NCBI GenBank assembly: GCA_945830575.1
Contig: CALZZE010000007.1
Coordinates: 33,525 to 97,524, forward strand
Length of the DNA stretch: 64,000 bases
Direction: 5' to 3'
Source of the DNA: an uncultured Subdoligranulum sp.
Lineage (GTDB): Bacteria; Bacillota; Clostridia; Oscillospirales; Ruminococcaceae
Part shown: positions 51,002 to 59,771 of the stretch, one piece after another
Position numbering within the stretch: position 1 is the stretch's first letter
Layout of the letters: the number at the start of each line of letters is the position of its first letter
Notes under the pieces: model-generated
The model's database searches: none
Told to the model about the DNA's origin: nothing
What the model saw: only the letters and a program-made list of their open reading frames with translations
Program-made: the position numbers and the translations under genes

Positions 51002-52906
51002 ATGGCCAAGGTGGCGATTCTGGTTCCCTTTGCGGAAATGTGCGAACTGGCCCAGCCGCTGCTGGAAACCTGCGGTGCGCACCTGGAGGTGATCTGCCTC
51101 GAGCACACCGAGACCAGCCGGGCCGCCCAACGAGCCCGCGAACTGGAAGGGCGCGGCTGCGAGCTGATCATTGCCCGCGGCGCACAGGCCAACCAGATCA
51201 AGAGCGCGGTGCGCCTGCCGGTGGTGGAAATGTGCGTCACCGCCCAGGAACTGGGCCTTGTGATGCTGGAATTGAAGGAGCAGCTTGGGTGCGAGCGTCC
51301 CGTCATCGGGCTGGTGGGCTTTGCCAACATGCTGTGTGACACCACCTGCTTCAACCGGCTGTTCGGCATCGAGCTGCACAGCTACATGGTGGAAAAAAGC
51401 GCCGATCTGCAAACGGTGGTGGAGCTGGCTCTGCGGGAGGGCTGTCAGGCCGTGGTGGGCGGCGAGATCGCCTGTGCCCACGCCCAAAAGCTGGGCCGGG
51501 CCACCCGCCTGATCCCCGCGGGCGCCGAGAGCATGGCCAACGCGCTGCACGCCGCCGAGGGCGTCTGCTACGCCATCGACCAGGAAAAGCGCAACAGCGC
51601 CGAGATGGACACCATGCTCAACTACACCTTCAGCGGCATCATGCAGGTGGACCGGCAGGGCAGCATCCAGCGGGTGAACCGGGCCGGGTACGATCTGCTG
51701 GAATGTGAGCCGGGCAACCTGCTGGGCCAGCCGGTGACCCGGGTGCTGCCGGCCCTCAGCCACGCAGTGCTGGAGGAAACGCTGCTGTTCGGCAAGGAAT
51801 CCTACGCGCTGGTCATGGACATCCGCCGCAAGGCGGTGGTGCTCAACATCGCCCCCATCCGGGTGGACGGCTACGTTGCAGGCGCACTGCTCACCTTCCA
51901 GGAAGGCCGCCGCATCATCGAGATGGACAGCGAGCTGCGCCGCGAGCTGTTCCGGCGGGGCTATATTGCCAAGCACACCTTCGCCAACCTGCCCGACGGC
52001 GGCAAGCAGGACGCCGAGACCGTGGCGCTGGCCAAGCGCATCGCCAAATACAGCGCACCCATCCTGCTCACCGGCGAGGCGGGCACCGGCAAGACCATTC
52101 TGGCCCAATGCATCCACAACGAAAGCCTGTGCCGCACCAACGCTTTTGTGTCGCTGGATTGCAGCGCCTGGCTGCCCGAAACGCTGGACACCATGCTGTT
52201 CGGCAACGTGACCTTTAAAAAGGAGACGGCGGCCTCGCTGGCCGAGCTGGCGCAAAACGGCACGCTGTACCTCGAGCATGTGGAGGCGCTACCCTTCGAG
52301 ACGCAGTACAAGCTGCTTTGTCTGATCCGGGGCAAGTTTTTGCACAACGGCACCAACCAGGCGGTGGCCACCAGCGTGCGGGTGATCGCCGCCACCGACG
52401 TGAATCTGGTCTCCCGGGTGGAAAAGGGGGAGTTCCGCAGCGATTTGTATTACGCCCTCGGCGTGTTGAGCGTCGAGCTGCTGCCGCTGCGCCGCCGCCG
52501 GGAGGCCATTCTGCCCTGGGCGGAGCGGTATCTCAACGACTGGCAGGAGAAATACAAGCGCTATGTGCACCTGACGCAGGGAGCCTGCCGTTTCATGCAG
52601 GACTACGATTGGCCGGGCAACATGAACCAGCTCAACAGCGTCTGCGAGCGGGTGGTGCTTCTGACCGAAAAGCGCAACGTGGACGAGGTGTTTCTGCGCC
52701 GCCAGTTGGAGCAGGTCACCCCCAAGCTGCTGCCCGGCACCGAGAAGGTGGTGCTCTACAAGGACCAGAAGGCGGTGCAGGTCGCCGAGGTGCTGCGCCG
52801 CTGCGGCGGCAGCCGGGAAAAGGCCGCCGCCGAGCTGGGCATCAGCAAGACCACCCTGTGGCGCTATATCAAAAAATACGGCATCGAAACCGACTATACC
52901 TGCTGA
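51002..52906 (+). CDS. PrpR_N/PAS/AAA+ regulator without a GAFTGA loop
   Basis: The 634-residue protein has a PrpR_N sensor domain (about 1-170), a PAS domain (about 200-310), an NtrC-type AAA+ domain with Walker A GEAGTGKT (358-365), and a Fis-type HTH at the end (VAEVLRRCGGSREKAAAELG...). Where others carry FG...GAFTGA the text reads MLFGNVTFKKETAASLAEL (398-416), so the sigma-54-contacting loop is gone. Walker B is LYLEHV (422-427) rather than LFLDEI. The arginine finger region FRSDLYYALGV is kept. TyrR-like action on sigma-70 promoters is the best reading. It probably senses an organic acid. Confidence 0.88.
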   Translation: MAKVAILVPFAEMCELAQPLLETCGAHLEVICLEHTETSRAAQRARELEGRGCELIIARGAQANQIKSAVRLPVVEMCVTAQELGLVMLELKEQLGCERPVIGLVGFANMLCDTTCFNRLFGIELHSYMVEKSADLQTVVELALREGCQAVVGGEIACAHAQKLGRATRLIPAGAESMANALHAAEGVCYAIDQEKRNSAEMDTMLNYTFSGIMQVDRQGSIQRVNRAGYDLLECEPGNLLGQPVTRVLPALSHAVLEETLLFGKESYALVMDIRRKAVVLNIAPIRVDGYVAGALLTFQEGRRIIEMDSELRRELFRRGYIAKHTFANLPDGGKQDAETVALAKRIAKYSAPILLTGEAGTGKTILAQCIHNESLCRTNAFVSLDCSAWLPETLDTMLFGNVTFKKETAASLAELAQNGTLYLEHVEALPFETQYKLLCLIRGKFLHNGTNQAVATSVRVIAATDVNLVSRVEKGEFRSDLYYALGVLSVELLPLRRRREAILPWAERYLNDWQEKYKRYVHLTQGACRFMQDYDWPGNMNQLNSVCERVVLLTEKRNVDEVFLRRQLEQVTPKLLPGTEKVVLYKDQKAVQVAEVLRRCGGSREKAAAELGISKTTLWRYIKKYGIETDYTC

Positions 52907-52910
52907 CAAA

Positions 52911-52940
52911 ACGGCCCGCCCCGGCAAGGGGCGGGCCGCA
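52911..52940. terminator. Terminator-like hairpin between convergent genes
   Basis: CGGCCCGCCCC and GGGGCGGGCCG pair around GGCAA, just after the regulator stop and just before the end of the MATE gene on the other strand; only short T or A runs flank it. Confidence 0.6.
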
Positions 52941-52943
52941 TTG

Positions 52944-54302
52944 TTATGCCGCGCCGTGGATGACTTTGATCCACTTTCGGCTGTGCAGGCGGGTGACGCA
53001 CCAGAATGCCTTGAGGATCTGATCGATTTTTAAGCAAACGTAGATCCAGAAGGGCGGCAGGTGCCACACAAGCCCTGCCAGTGCGCCCAACGGAATGCTC
53101 ACCGCCCACAGAAACAGGATATCCGCCACCATGAGAAAGCGGGTATCCCCGCCGCCCCGCAGGACGCCTTTGGTCATAATGTTGTTGCAGCTCATGAAAA
53201 TCACGATGAAACCCACTGCCAGCATCAGCTGACGGGCAATTTCCTCGGTCTCGGCGGACACCTGATACATCCCGATGACCGGCCCGCTGAGCAGCATGAT
53301 GAACCCGCCCGCCAGCGCGCCGATGCCCGCGCCCAGAACAAGAAAGGTGGTGCCCTCCTGCTGGGCACGATCGGTGTCGCCCTCGCCCAGCGTGTGCCCG
53401 ATGACGATGCAGCTGGCCTGGCTGATGCCCTGCGTGAAGGTGGTGGAAAGCTGCTGCGTCACCGTTGTGATCGCATTGGCTGCTACAAACGCTGAGCCAA
53501 TGTGCCCCATCACCACCGCCACTGCGTTGGTGCCAAGGCCCAGCAGCGTGTCACTGATGAGCACCGGCAGGCTGATGCGCAGGTATTCCCCCAGAAGTCC
53601 GCCGCAACGGCAGAACAGATCCTTCACCCGGTAGCCGATACGCTTTTCCACAAACAGAAAGCTGCCAAAAATAACGGTACATTCCATCACCCGGCTGATG
53701 AGGGTGCCCAGCGCCGCTCCGGCCACGCCCATAGCGGGTGCGCCGAATTTGCCGAAAATGAAGATATAGTTGGCCCCCACGTTCACAAAAAAGGCGGCAA
53801 TGCTGGTCAGGAGTGGCAGACGCGTCTCGCCCACGCTGCGCAGCACCAGCGTGGTGGTCAGCGAAAAGCCGGTGAGCCAGTAGGAGGGAACCGACCAGAG
53901 AAAATACACGGTGCCCAGTTCCAGCAGCGGGGCCTCGCTGGTGTACAGGGACAGAATGGCGCGGGGCATGGCCAGCGTCGCCAGCGCAAAGCCGGAGGCG
54001 ATGACAAGGCAGAACCGCAGCATGATGGTGACGGACTGCTTCAGGCTGGACAGATCGCCCCTGCCCCAGAACCGGGCGGTGAGCACCGCCGCGCCCATTC
54101 CCATACCCATGCAGCAGATTTGAAACAACGTGATGAACTGGTTTGCCAGCGACACGGCACTGAGAGCCTGTTCCCCCAGCCGCCCCACCATGATGGTGTC
54201 CATCATGTTCACGCCCATGGTGATCATGCTTTGCAGCGCAATGGGGATGGCGATGGCGGCGCTTTTTCTGTAAAATGCCCCGCTGCGTACAAGCCCGGCC
54301 AT
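52944..54302 (-). CDS. MATE-family efflux transporter (second copy)
   Basis: The 452-residue, twelve-helix protein has MATE runs SMITMGVNMMDTIMVGRLG and ALSAVSLANQFITLF, and in the second half SQASCIVIGHTLGEGD. It overlaps the start of the next-upstream gene region only by one base (54302), so it is translated with the mannonate-dehydratase-like gene. It may export an intermediate or a toxic acid of this pathway. Confidence 0.92.
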   Translation of the reverse strand: MAGLVRSGAFYRKSAAIAIPIALQSMITMGVNMMDTIMVGRLGEQALSAVSLANQFITLFQICCMGMGMGAAVLTARFWGRGDLSSLKQSVTIMLRFCLVIASGFALATLAMPRAILSLYTSEAPLLELGTVYFLWSVPSYWLTGFSLTTTLVLRSVGETRLPLLTSIAAFFVNVGANYIFIFGKFGAPAMGVAGAALGTLISRVMECTVIFGSFLFVEKRIGYRVKDLFCRCGGLLGEYLRISLPVLISDTLLGLGTNAVAVVMGHIGSAFVAANAITTVTQQLSTTFTQGISQASCIVIGHTLGEGDTDRAQQEGTTFLVLGAGIGALAGGFIMLLSGPVIGMYQVSAETEEIARQLMLAVGFIVIFMSCNNIMTKGVLRGGGDTRFLMVADILFLWAVSIPLGALAGLVWHLPPFWIYVCLKIDQILKAFWCVTRLHSRKWIKVIHGAA

Positions 54303-55273
54303 CAGCGCAGCCCCAGTTCATACTCGGCGGCGTGGAGCAGGCCCTTCATGTGGCCGGTGGGATAGGCCATGGAGCCAAGCTGCCCGCCAGTGGAAGGGTA
54401 TCCCGCAAACCCGTGGTCAATGGAACAGAATCCCTCAAAGCCGCAGCGCACCAGTGTTTTCATGATGTCGTACATGTTGGCGTAGCCGTCCTCGCTCAAC
54501 GTCTCCTCAAAGCGGGGCAGAGGGGCGGACACGTTGCGGAAATGCACCTCCACCAGCTGGCCGTGGGCCTGAAACTCCTGAATATCCTCCAGCAGATTGC
54601 CAAAGCCCGGCTTTTCCAGCCAGCAGCCCACACACATTTTGACGCCCAGCGCCCAGCTGCCACCTGCCAGCGCCAGCGCCCGACGGTAATCCATGGTGGA
54701 GCAGATCAGGCTTGCCACACCGCCCAGCGCGGGCACCGGCGGGTCGTTGGGATGCAGCGCCAGCCGCACGCCGGTCTGCTCGCAGACGGGCAGGATGCGT
54801 TCCAGAAACCAGGCAAAATTGTCCCAAATCTCGTCGGAATCATACGTCCGGTCGTTGCTGATGGGGCGGCCTTCGATTTCATACAGGTCGGCAAAAAAGG
54901 CGGTGCCGCCGCGGGTATTGCGGCCGGGGCCGCGCCCGGTGCGGAAAATGCCGTTAGGCTGCCATGCCACCGAAACCAGCGGCGCGCCCACTTCCCCCGC
55001 CAGCCGCACAAAATCGGCAAACTGGCTGACGGCCTGTTCCCGTTCCGGGCGGCCCAGAATAATGTCGGCATTCTTTTGCAGCGGTGGGCAGGCAAGATCG
55101 GAAATTTTCAGCCCGAACCGGGCCAGACGCTTCGCCTCCTCCCGCATCTGGGGCAGCGTGGCGTTTTCCGGCATGACGTTCAGGTTTAGGTATTCCACGC
55201 CCATTTCCCGGATAAAGGCCAGCTCCTCCTCGGTGTGGCCAAAACGGGCGGGCAGTTCGACTTTGATGGACAT
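54302..55273 (-). CDS. Mannonate dehydratase-like TIM-barrel enzyme
   Basis: The 323-residue protein begins MSIKVELPARFGHTEEELAF and shows the UxuA-type run GVRLALHPNDPPVPALGGVA, where the His and nearby Cys/Glu bind metal, and QLVEVHFRNVS. Mannonate dehydratase makes 2-keto-3-deoxygluconate from mannonate. AAAGGAG precedes the ATG at 55273. It sits between garD and a MATE gene. Other sugar-acid lyases of the same fold cannot be excluded. Confidence 0.8.
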   Translation of the reverse strand: MSIKVELPARFGHTEEELAFIREMGVEYLNLNVMPENATLPQMREEAKRLARFGLKISDLACPPLQKNADIILGRPEREQAVSQFADFVRLAGEVGAPLVSVAWQPNGIFRTGRGPGRNTRGGTAFFADLYEIEGRPISNDRTYDSDEIWDNFAWFLERILPVCEQTGVRLALHPNDPPVPALGGVASLICSTMDYRRALALAGGSWALGVKMCVGCWLEKPGFGNLLEDIQEFQAHGQLVEVHFRNVSAPLPRFEETLSEDGYANMYDIMKTLVRCGFEGFCSIDHGFAGYPSTGGQLGSMAYPTGHMKGLLHAAEYELGLR

Positions 55274-55286
55274 TGGTTTTCTCCTT

Positions 55287-56807
55287 TCAGGTGATGGGCG
55301 CGGGGTTGAAGATGCACATGTCGTTGTGGAAGCCGTACCGGTCGCTGTAAGGCTCTTTGGTGCCGCTGGCCACATCCAGAATAAAGTGGAAGATCTCGGT
55401 GCCCACCTCGGCGATGGTGGCCTTGCCGGTGGCCACGTCGCCCGCCGAAATGTCGATCAGGTCAAACCAGTGGTCCTTCATCTCATTGCGGCTGCACACC
55501 TTGATGACGGGGGAAATGTCCAGCCCGTAGGGGGTGCCGCGGCCCGTCATAAACACCTGCAGGCCGATGCCGGAGGCCACCTGGGAGGGGCCGCACACAA
55601 TGTCCGACGCCGGGGTGGCCGCGTAGATCAGGCCGTGTTTGGTGGGCTTTTCGGCGGGGGAGAGCACCTCCACGATGGGACTGGTGCCGGATTTGGCAAT
55701 GCTGCCCATGGCCTTTTCCACAATGTTGGCAAGACCCCCCTTTTTGTTGCCCGGGGTGGGGTTGGCGTCCCGATCCACGCCGCCGGCGGCCAGATAGTCG
55801 TCGTACCAGCGCATTTCGGCGGCCAGCCTGTCCCGCACCTCGGCGCTGATGCAGCGGGCGGCCAGCAGCGGCACGCCGTCGCGCACCTCGGTGACTTCGC
55901 TGAACAGCACCGTGGCGCCGCCCTTCACCAGCATGTCCGCCGCGTAGCCCGCCGACGGATTGGCCGTAATGCCCGAGAAGGCGTCCGAGCCGCCGCACTG
56001 CATGCCGATGAGCAGCTCCGACAGCGGCAGCTCCTCCCGGCGGCGTTCGTTCAGCTTTTGCAGCTTTTTGTCGGCCATATCCAGAATGGCCTGCATCATG
56101 GCGTCGTGGCCCTTCCAGTCCTGCAAGGTCAGGCAGTTTTCGGGGGTGATGTCCTCGGGAGGCAGCACCCGGTCGTAGGTCAGCTTTTCGCAGCCCAGAC
56201 CCACCACCATGATCTGTCCGCCGAAGTTGGGATGGCGGATGACGTTGGTGATGGCCCGGATGGGTGTTTTGGCCTCCGGCGCGTTGATGGCCACGCCGCA
56301 GCCGTAGGGGTGGGTCACCGCCACCACGCCGTCCACGTTGGGGTATTTGGGCAGCAGTTCTCTTTTAATGCGCTCCACCGCCACCTTCACCACGCCCGCC
56401 GCGCACTGCACGGTGGTGACGATGCCCAAAAGATTCCGCGTGCCCGCCGGGCCGCTGGCGTTGCGGTAGCCCATCCAGGTGGTGCGGGGCGGGGTGGGCA
56501 GCTCCTCCGGCGTTTTGAGGTCGGTGCCCCAGGGCATGTCGTCCAGCGCGGGGCTTTCGGGCAGGTTCAGCATGTGCTCGTTGATCCAGCTTCCCGCCGG
56601 GATGGGGTTTTTGGCGTGGCCCAGCACCACCCCGTAGCGCACGATCGCGCCGCCGGCGGGAATGTCCCGCAGGGCGATCTTGTGGGCCTGGGGGATGGGG
56701 TCGCAGGTGGTGACGCCGCTTTCGATCACCGTGCCGGCGGGCAGGTCACGCACCGCCACCGCCACATTGTCCTCCTGCTTGATTTGAATGGTCAGACGTT
56801 CGTCCAT
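55287..56807 (-). CDS. garD: Galactarate/altronate dehydratase family (GarD/UxaA)
   Basis: The 506-residue protein has the small N-terminal SAF domain (ERLTIQIKQEDNVAVAVRDL, about 1-95) and the large dehydratase domain with YRNASGPAGTRNLLGIV, VAVTHPYGCGV, LGCEK and GMQCGGSDAFSGITANPSAG, cysteine-rich motifs for an iron site. It dehydrates galactarate to 5-keto-4-deoxyglucarate or altronate to KDG. With garR nearby, galactarate is favoured. Start AGGAGCG before the ATG. It lies 13 bases before the dehydratase-like gene. Confidence 0.9.
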   Translation of the reverse strand: MDERLTIQIKQEDNVAVAVRDLPAGTVIESGVTTCDPIPQAHKIALRDIPAGGAIVRYGVVLGHAKNPIPAGSWINEHMLNLPESPALDDMPWGTDLKTPEELPTPPRTTWMGYRNASGPAGTRNLLGIVTTVQCAAGVVKVAVERIKRELLPKYPNVDGVVAVTHPYGCGVAINAPEAKTPIRAITNVIRHPNFGGQIMVVGLGCEKLTYDRVLPPEDITPENCLTLQDWKGHDAMMQAILDMADKKLQKLNERRREELPLSELLIGMQCGGSDAFSGITANPSAGYAADMLVKGGATVLFSEVTEVRDGVPLLAARCISAEVRDRLAAEMRWYDDYLAAGGVDRDANPTPGNKKGGLANIVEKAMGSIAKSGTSPIVEVLSPAEKPTKHGLIYAATPASDIVCGPSQVASGIGLQVFMTGRGTPYGLDISPVIKVCSRNEMKDHWFDLIDISAGDVATGKATIAEVGTEIFHFILDVASGTKEPYSDRYGFHNDMCIFNPAPIT

Positions 56808-57735
56808 GGTTGTTCGCTCCTTTTAAGTGTTTGTCAAAAAATGTAAGAATCCGCTGTTTGGTTTCCGGCTGGAAAAACTCCCTTGTGCCGTGGCCTGCAT
56901 CTTTCAGAATCACAAGCTCAGCCCGGTCCTCCAGACCGGCATCCACAATTCGGCGGTAAAAGTCCTCGCTGATGGAACAGGGGACTAGCTTATCTTTATC
57001 ACCGTGGAGGATGAGCAGCGGGCACATATCCGAATTGATGTGGTATGCGGGGCTGGCATCCCAGCCGCGCTGCTCCAGCTCCTCGTTGGGGCAGCCCAGC
57101 AATGCTCCGGCGTGGGTCTCGCTCATGGTGTGCCAGCGGTGGGAAGGCTCTTGGATGGCGACACGGTCGGCGGCAATGAGGGCGGGCAGATCCACCGGGC
57201 CGAACAGGTCGCAGGCGGCCTGAACTTTATCGGAATAATCGCTCCACGCAGAGCCTTGCCCGTTGGGCAGGTTCATGGCGACGCTGGCTGCCAGATGCCC
57301 ACCTGCGGAACGCCCCAGCACGCCGATGCGTTCCGGGTCGATGTTGTACTGTGCGGCGTTGGCACGCAGGAACCGAATGGCGGTTTTTACGTCTGCAAGC
57401 TGGTCGGGCCAGTGCCCCTGCGCGCTGCTGCGGTAATAAAGGGAAGCCAGCACATAGCCGTTGTCTGCCAGAAAGGTCATCTCTGGAACCATCAGGTTTT
57501 TGTCGCTACCGCGCCAGCCACCGCCTGGAATCCAGACCAGACAGGGCATGGGGGCAAGAGGCGGCTCGTCGTCCCGGCCGAGGGCAAGGCGCATCTCACT
57601 GTTGCCGTCCTGCGCACAGATGGATAGCTTCAGCTCCAGCGGCGCACCGTTCAGGTCGGTGACAGTGTCATAGACAATGTTGTCAGTCATGTTGATGCTG
57701 CGGCGGGCACGGCCGGGGTCAATGATGATATGCAT
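56746..57735 (-). CDS. Alpha/beta-hydrolase (acyl-esterase, HSL/BD-FAE-type)
   Basis: The 329-residue hydrolase has the oxyanion segment WIPGGGWRGSDKN, the nucleophile elbow GRSAGGHLA, and Asp and His in HGDKDKLVP and KDAGHGTREF. It would deacylate a small ester, perhaps a sugar-acid ester. Start ATG 57735 with AAGGAGAAA. It overlaps garD by 62 bases, the two reading different frames, so translation is coupled. It heads the minus-strand operon. Confidence 0.88.
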   Translation of the reverse strand: MHIIIDPGRARRSINMTDNIVYDTVTDLNGAPLELKLSICAQDGNSEMRLALGRDDEPPLAPMPCLVWIPGGGWRGSDKNLMVPEMTFLADNGYVLASLYYRSSAQGHWPDQLADVKTAIRFLRANAAQYNIDPERIGVLGRSAGGHLAASVAMNLPNGQGSAWSDYSDKVQAACDLFGPVDLPALIAADRVAIQEPSHRWHTMSETHAGALLGCPNEELEQRGWDASPAYHINSDMCPLLILHGDKDKLVPCSISEDFYRRIVDAGLEDRAELVILKDAGHGTREFFQPETKQRILTFFDKHLKGANNHGRTSDHSNQAGGQCGGGGA

Positions 57736-57744
57736 TGTGGCGTT

Positions 57745-57833
57745 TCTCCTTGCTGTCCTTATTGTATCTCCTTGCTTTCCTTATTGTATCTCCTTGCTAT
57801 CCTTATTGTATAGGAAACGAGGCACTCACACAA
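57745..57833 (-). promoter_or_regulatory. Hydrolase-garD operon promoter inside three 22-bp tandem repeats
   Basis: 57745-57810 is three units of 22 bp that differ only at one base (g, t, a). On the minus strand each unit carries TACAATAAGGA and AGCAAGGAGA, a -10-like and a ribosome-site-like piece. A promoter TTGTGT (57828-57833), 17 bases, TACAAT (57805-57810) uses the last unit's TACAAT, and the first unit supplies the AAGGAGA used by the hydrolase gene. Confidence 0.65.
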
Positions 57834-57962
57834 TGGACAGGGTGCCATAATTTCGAGGTGGAGATTGGTGCAAGTGTATAGAATTTCACGAAAAAGGCGG
57901 GATGCGGATAAAAAACAATGAATTAATGATAAAAAATAAGAAGAAATGAAATGGAACGAATT

Positions 57963-57982
57963 ATTTCAAAATGTGAAAGATT
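57963..57982. promoter_or_regulatory. Operator-like site in the garD-tctC divergent region
   Basis: ATTTCAAAATGTGAAAGATT, 18/20 identical to the site above garR at 48956. Just before it, TGAAAT-N10-ATTTCA (57947-57968) is a further dyad. The rest of 57834-58174 is AT-rich with no gene; no good sigma-54 promoter is seen. Confidence 0.7.
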
Positions 57983-58174
57983 GTTGGAATAGTGAAACTG
58001 AGGAACATTATTTATGGATTCTGCGAATTGTGAACTCTTTGACGGTGTGGTAAGCTATAAGTGTCAAACAGGTACGGTGACCGGAACGGTCAACTGCGCA
58101 GACCGCACCTGCATTCAGAACGGAGAAAAGGAGCCGACCTCTACACAAGGCTCCACAAAGAAAGGAACGTTACC

Positions 58175-59224
58175 ATGAAAAAGTTGTTTGCAGCCATGAC
58201 CGCTGCCGCCATGGCGCTCAGCCTGGCCGCCTGCGGCTCCAGCGCCTCCAGTGCTCCCGCCAAGAGCGAGGCCGCATCCAAGACCGAGTCCACTGCGGCC
58301 ACCGCCGGTGAGAGCAAATGGCCCAGCGACACTGTGAGCATGTATGTCCCCGCCAAGGCCGGCGGCGGCACCGACATGACCGGCCGCGTGTTCATCCAGG
58401 GCATGAGCGAGATCAACGGCGGCAACTACATTGTTGTCAACGATGTGACCGGCGGCGGCAGCGTGGCGGCTGAGACCGTCCGCAACGCGGACCCCGACGG
58501 CCTGAACCTGCTGATGTACCACACCGGCCTGTGCACCTCCATCGCCAGCGGCCAGTACGCCCACACGCTGGACGAGTTCACCATCTGCGGCATGTTCATC
58601 ACGGTGCCTGAGGAGGCCACCGGCGCACTGTTCGTGCCCGGCAACAGCCCCTTCAACACGCTGGAGGAGCTGGTGGACTACGCCAAGGCCCATCCCGGCG
58701 AGCTGATGGCCGGTATGCAGAACGGTTCCTCCACCCAGCTCATCGAGGCGCTGTTTGAGAAGGCCATGGGCATCGAGTGCACCATGGTGGACGCCGGTTC
58801 CAACGCCGACAAGGTCACCGCGCTGATGGGCAACCAGATCGACTACTGCTTCATGAACACCACCGGCAACGACCAGTACGTCAAGAGCGGCGACCTGAAG
58901 TGCCTGGTGCAGTGGGGCTCCGAGGGCAGCACCCGCAGCACCATCTTCCCCGACGTTCCCCTGCTGGAGGAGGTCTACCCCGATGTGGATATGCCCCGTC
59001 TGGATATGTACGGCTACATTGCCGGTCCCAAGGGTATGAGCGATGCTGATGTGGCCGCCATCAGCGAGACCATCAAGGGCGCTGTGGAGACCCAGACCGT
59101 CAAGGACGGCTACGCCAAGCTGGCCACCACCGTGGAGTTTGTCTCCCCGGAGGAATCCGTTGAAATTCTGAAGAAGTGCCAGGAGGCCTACAATGAGGCC
59201 TACGCGCTGGCGAACGCGCAATAA
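58175..59224 (+). CDS. tctC: Tripartite tricarboxylate transporter substrate-binding lipoprotein
   Basis: The 349-residue protein has a lipoprotein signal ending SLAAC (Cys20), a Ser/Ala/Glu linker and the TctC domain (MYVPAKAGGGTDMTGRVF, VVNDVTGGGSVAAE, PKGMSDADVAAISE). It binds a di- or tricarboxylate or sugar acid outside. AAAGGAACG precedes the ATG at 58175; longer upstream frames lack a signal. It is first in tctCBA. Confidence 0.93.
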   Translation: MKKLFAAMTAAAMALSLAACGSSASSAPAKSEAASKTESTAATAGESKWPSDTVSMYVPAKAGGGTDMTGRVFIQGMSEINGGNYIVVNDVTGGGSVAAETVRNADPDGLNLLMYHTGLCTSIASGQYAHTLDEFTICGMFITVPEEATGALFVPGNSPFNTLEELVDYAKAHPGELMAGMQNGSSTQLIEALFEKAMGIECTMVDAGSNADKVTALMGNQIDYCFMNTTGNDQYVKSGDLKCLVQWGSEGSTRSTIFPDVPLLEEVYPDVDMPRLDMYGYIAGPKGMSDADVAAISETIKGAVETQTVKDGYAKLATTVEFVSPEESVEILKKCQEAYNEAYALANAQ

Positions 59225-59239
59225 TCCGTTGGAAACCCT

Positions 59240-59283
59240 GGGGGCCGACGCAGCCGCAAAGGCCTGTGTCGGCCCCCTTTCTT
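59240..59283 (+). terminator. Partial terminator between tctC and tctB
   Basis: GGGGGCCGACGCAG (59240-59253) pairs with CTGTGTCGGCCCCC (59264-59277), then TTTCTT. It would hold most transcripts to tctC, giving excess binding protein over channel subunits. Confidence 0.75.
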
Positions 59284-59299
59284 AAAAAGGAGTACTGTT

Positions 59300-59752
59300 A
59301 TGCATCGTGACAGAATCGTTGGTGTCATCACCACCCTGCTGGGCGCAGCGATTGCCTTTCTGACGGCAACGCGGGTCGCCGCGTCCAACATGCCGGGCGA
59401 CCCCGGCCCCCGCGTGTTCCCTTACATCTCCGCCGGGATCCTCATCCTCTGCGGGCTGATCCTTGCCATCCGCAAGCCCGCCGGGGAGGCCAAGCCCTTC
59501 CTGCAGGGCGTGGAGAAAAAGAGGTTCCTTGTCATCATCGGCGTCATCATCGTCTATGTGGTGCTGCTGTGGGCCTTCGGCTTTGTGGTGCCCACCTTCG
59601 CCATGGTCATGCTGCTCTGCCTGATGTTCGGCAAGGAGGAAAAAGTTCCCGTCTGGCAGGCGGCACTGTATGCCGCTATCATCACCGGCATCATCTATGT
59701 GGCATTTGTGATGCTGCTCCATCTGCGCCTGCCTGTGGGCAAGCTGCTGTGA
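59300..59752 (+). CDS. tctB: Tripartite tricarboxylate transporter small membrane subunit
   Basis: The 150-residue protein has four helices with the TctB layout MHRDRIVGVITTLLGAAIAF, DPGPRVFPYISAGI and GFVVPTFAMVMLLCLMFG. It joins TctA in the membrane. AAAAAGGAG precedes the ATG; it lies 19 bases before tctA. Confidence 0.9.
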   Translation: MHRDRIVGVITTLLGAAIAFLTATRVAASNMPGDPGPRVFPYISAGILILCGLILAIRKPAGEAKPFLQGVEKKRFLVIIGVIIVYVVLLWAFGFVVPTFAMVMLLCLMFGKEEKVPVWQAALYAAIITGIIYVAFVMLLHLRLPVGKLL

Positions 59753-59771
59753 CCGAAAGGAGACCTGTACA

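Noticed and set aside
49055..52279. Very long open frame on the minus strand across garR, the reductase and the regulator gene
   Set aside because: It is the low-complexity antisense of real high-GC genes; no ribosome site or family motif.
57840..57870. TGGCAC on the minus strand upstream of the hydrolase gene as a sigma-54 promoter
   Set aside because: TTG follows after 8 instead of 5 bases; a sigma-70 promoter at 57805-57833 explains the gene.
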